Source of the DNA: Coriolopsis trogii
Taxonomy: Eukaryota > Basidiomycota > Agaricomycetes > Polyporales > Polyporaceae
Assembly: GCA_020543525.1 (NCBI GenBank)
Contig: JAHYIO010000004.1
Coordinates: 1,488,001 to 1,552,000, forward strand
Direction of reading: 5' to 3'
Length of the DNA stretch: 64,000 nt
Shown: piece by piece, positions 63,060 to 64,000 of the stretch
Numbering within the stretch: position 1 is the first letter of the stretch
Layout: each line of letters begins with the position of its first letter
Notes under the pieces: generated by a model
Seen by the model: the letters and a program-made list of their open reading frames with translations, nothing else
Told to the model about the DNA's origin: nothing
Database searches by the model: none
Made by a program: the position numbers and the translations under genes

Positions 63060-64000
63060 ATGTCTAGCTCTCTGCTACCTCACGCTCTCCTAGACTTGAC
63101 CCTTGCTCGAGCTTCTATGCGGCTCGAAGGCGCAGCACATCATGGTCTCCGCCGGGGCTCCTTGGGTTTTGCCCGACGATTTGCACATCACAGTCTGCCT
63201 TTGGACACCCTCACGTCTTCGGAGTACGTCCCGTATGAGAATGAATCAGACCGGTCACTCTATTCGAGGTACGTCGTGGCCTGTCTTTCCACGTTGCGTC
63301 AGTCCTCATACTGCAAACAGACGTCAAGATCCACGTCAACGGGCGAGCGCATTATCTTCCGGTGGTCTGTTCCCATACCAGCAGGACCGACCGCTGACGG
63401 AGCTGGAGAGACGCATCGCGGATTTGAAGGAAGCACCTGTCGCGGAGGTATGTTCGTTACCTGATGCTCCTAGTTGGCTCTTCTCACATATAAGTCCCTC
63501 AGGTACCGCAAGACACTGCACCTGTGTACTCTGAGGCAGAGCTCATCTCCATGTACAAAGACTTGCTGTCTATTCCTACCCTCGCACGACCACAAGACAA
63601 TGCAGTCTTAGACCCTGAAGCGCAAAGACTTGCCGACCAGGCTACCCTACAACATGCACTGAATGCGCTATATGCGCATGAAGACCACATCGTAATCCCA
63701 ACCGATATGAAGTCACAGTATACTGCCGCGATAGCGAAGCTGCGAGAGATCGTCGGAGCATTGGACGCCGTACGTGATAGCTCTGGGATACTCCCCGTAG
63801 GAGTTTCATTACTTGCTGAGGAAGAATGGACGTCATTGGTACGAGTATGCGTCGAGGAGCGGGATGGGCAAGCGGCAGAGACCGTAGTTGACCTGATGAA
63901 GGTGCGCATGCCTTGACGCGGCGTAGGTCTATTCACTGACCGTATTGCAGCGTTCCGGGACCAGTGTTCCGGAAGTAGCCAAGGACACGATCATGTCATT
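63060..64000 (+). CDS. probable mitochondrial PPR-type protein (3' partial)
   Basis: Start at the ATG at 63060 or the in-frame ATG at 63117. Exons 63060-63223, 63321-63447, 63503-63901 and 63951 to the window end, all in phase. The N-terminus is Arg-rich and without acidic residues (RRGSLGFARRFAHHSLP), as for a mitochondrial targeting peptide. Then come PLTELERRIADLKEAPVAEV, SEAELISMYKDLLSIP, and a helix pair EEWTSLVRVCVEERDGQAAE with VVDLMKRSGTSVPEVAK, which has the A/B-helix pattern of a pentatricopeptide repeat as found in fungal mitochondrial RNA-binding proteins. The rest lies beyond the window, so the repeat number and function cannot be judged. Confidence 0.65.

Overview
This is a eukaryotic window, almost certainly from a basidiomycete fungus and most likely a wood- or litter-degrading agaricomycete. 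Genes are dense on both strands and broken by many 45-70 base GT-AG introns with CTAAC-like branch points. Gene families include a fungal-type degenerate protein kinase, deuterolysin, rhamnogalacturonan lyase, a HET-domain protein and an RTA1 protein. The transposons (a chromodomain Ty3/Gypsy element, a tyrosine-recombinase retroelement and a LINE fragment) also fit. Exon boundaries were worked out by hand; where a join is called secure, the exon sum is a multiple of three and the family alignment continues across it.

Layout. 0-13 kb: the 3' part of RPA49 (RNA polymerase I); a truncated GMC oxidoreductase; a small protein kinase; two or three unrecognised short genes; a 16-exon secreted PL4 rhamnogalacturonan lyase; an alpha/beta hydrolase; an SRPBCC/cyclase-like protein. 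13-15.7 kb: gene-poor, with a possible 1.35-kb terminal-inverted-repeat element. 15.8-27.7 kb: secreted deuterolysin; ER-lumenal Hsp70 of the Lhs1/GRP170 class ending in HEEL; an MFS transporter; an amino-acid/GABA permease. 27.7-33 kb: three diverged copies of a roughly 0.9-kb unit with conserved promoter-like and splice-like signals but no conserved long ORF. 33-37 kb: a HET-domain gene, then two MITE-like elements, one of exactly 500 bp with an 8-bp target duplication. 37.6-42.8 kb: a MARVEL-like membrane protein, a manganese-type CDF transporter and unresolved membrane-protein exons.

45.3-59.6 kb is a transposon nest. A 5'-truncated LINE (15-bp target duplication, 73-bp perfect inverted repeat at its broken end) lies beside a DIRS/Ngaro-like retroelement (gag, RT-RNase H, tyrosine recombinase). 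The gag gene of that retroelement is split by an 8.3-kb chromovirus with 488-bp LTRs and a GGTGG target duplication. 59.6-64 kb returns to host genes: an RTA1-family membrane protein and the 5' part of a probable mitochondrial PPR protein.

The host genes do not form a recognisable pathway cluster. They are a mix of housekeeping genes, secreted degradative enzymes and transporters. No complete tRNA, rRNA or CRISPR array was seen.
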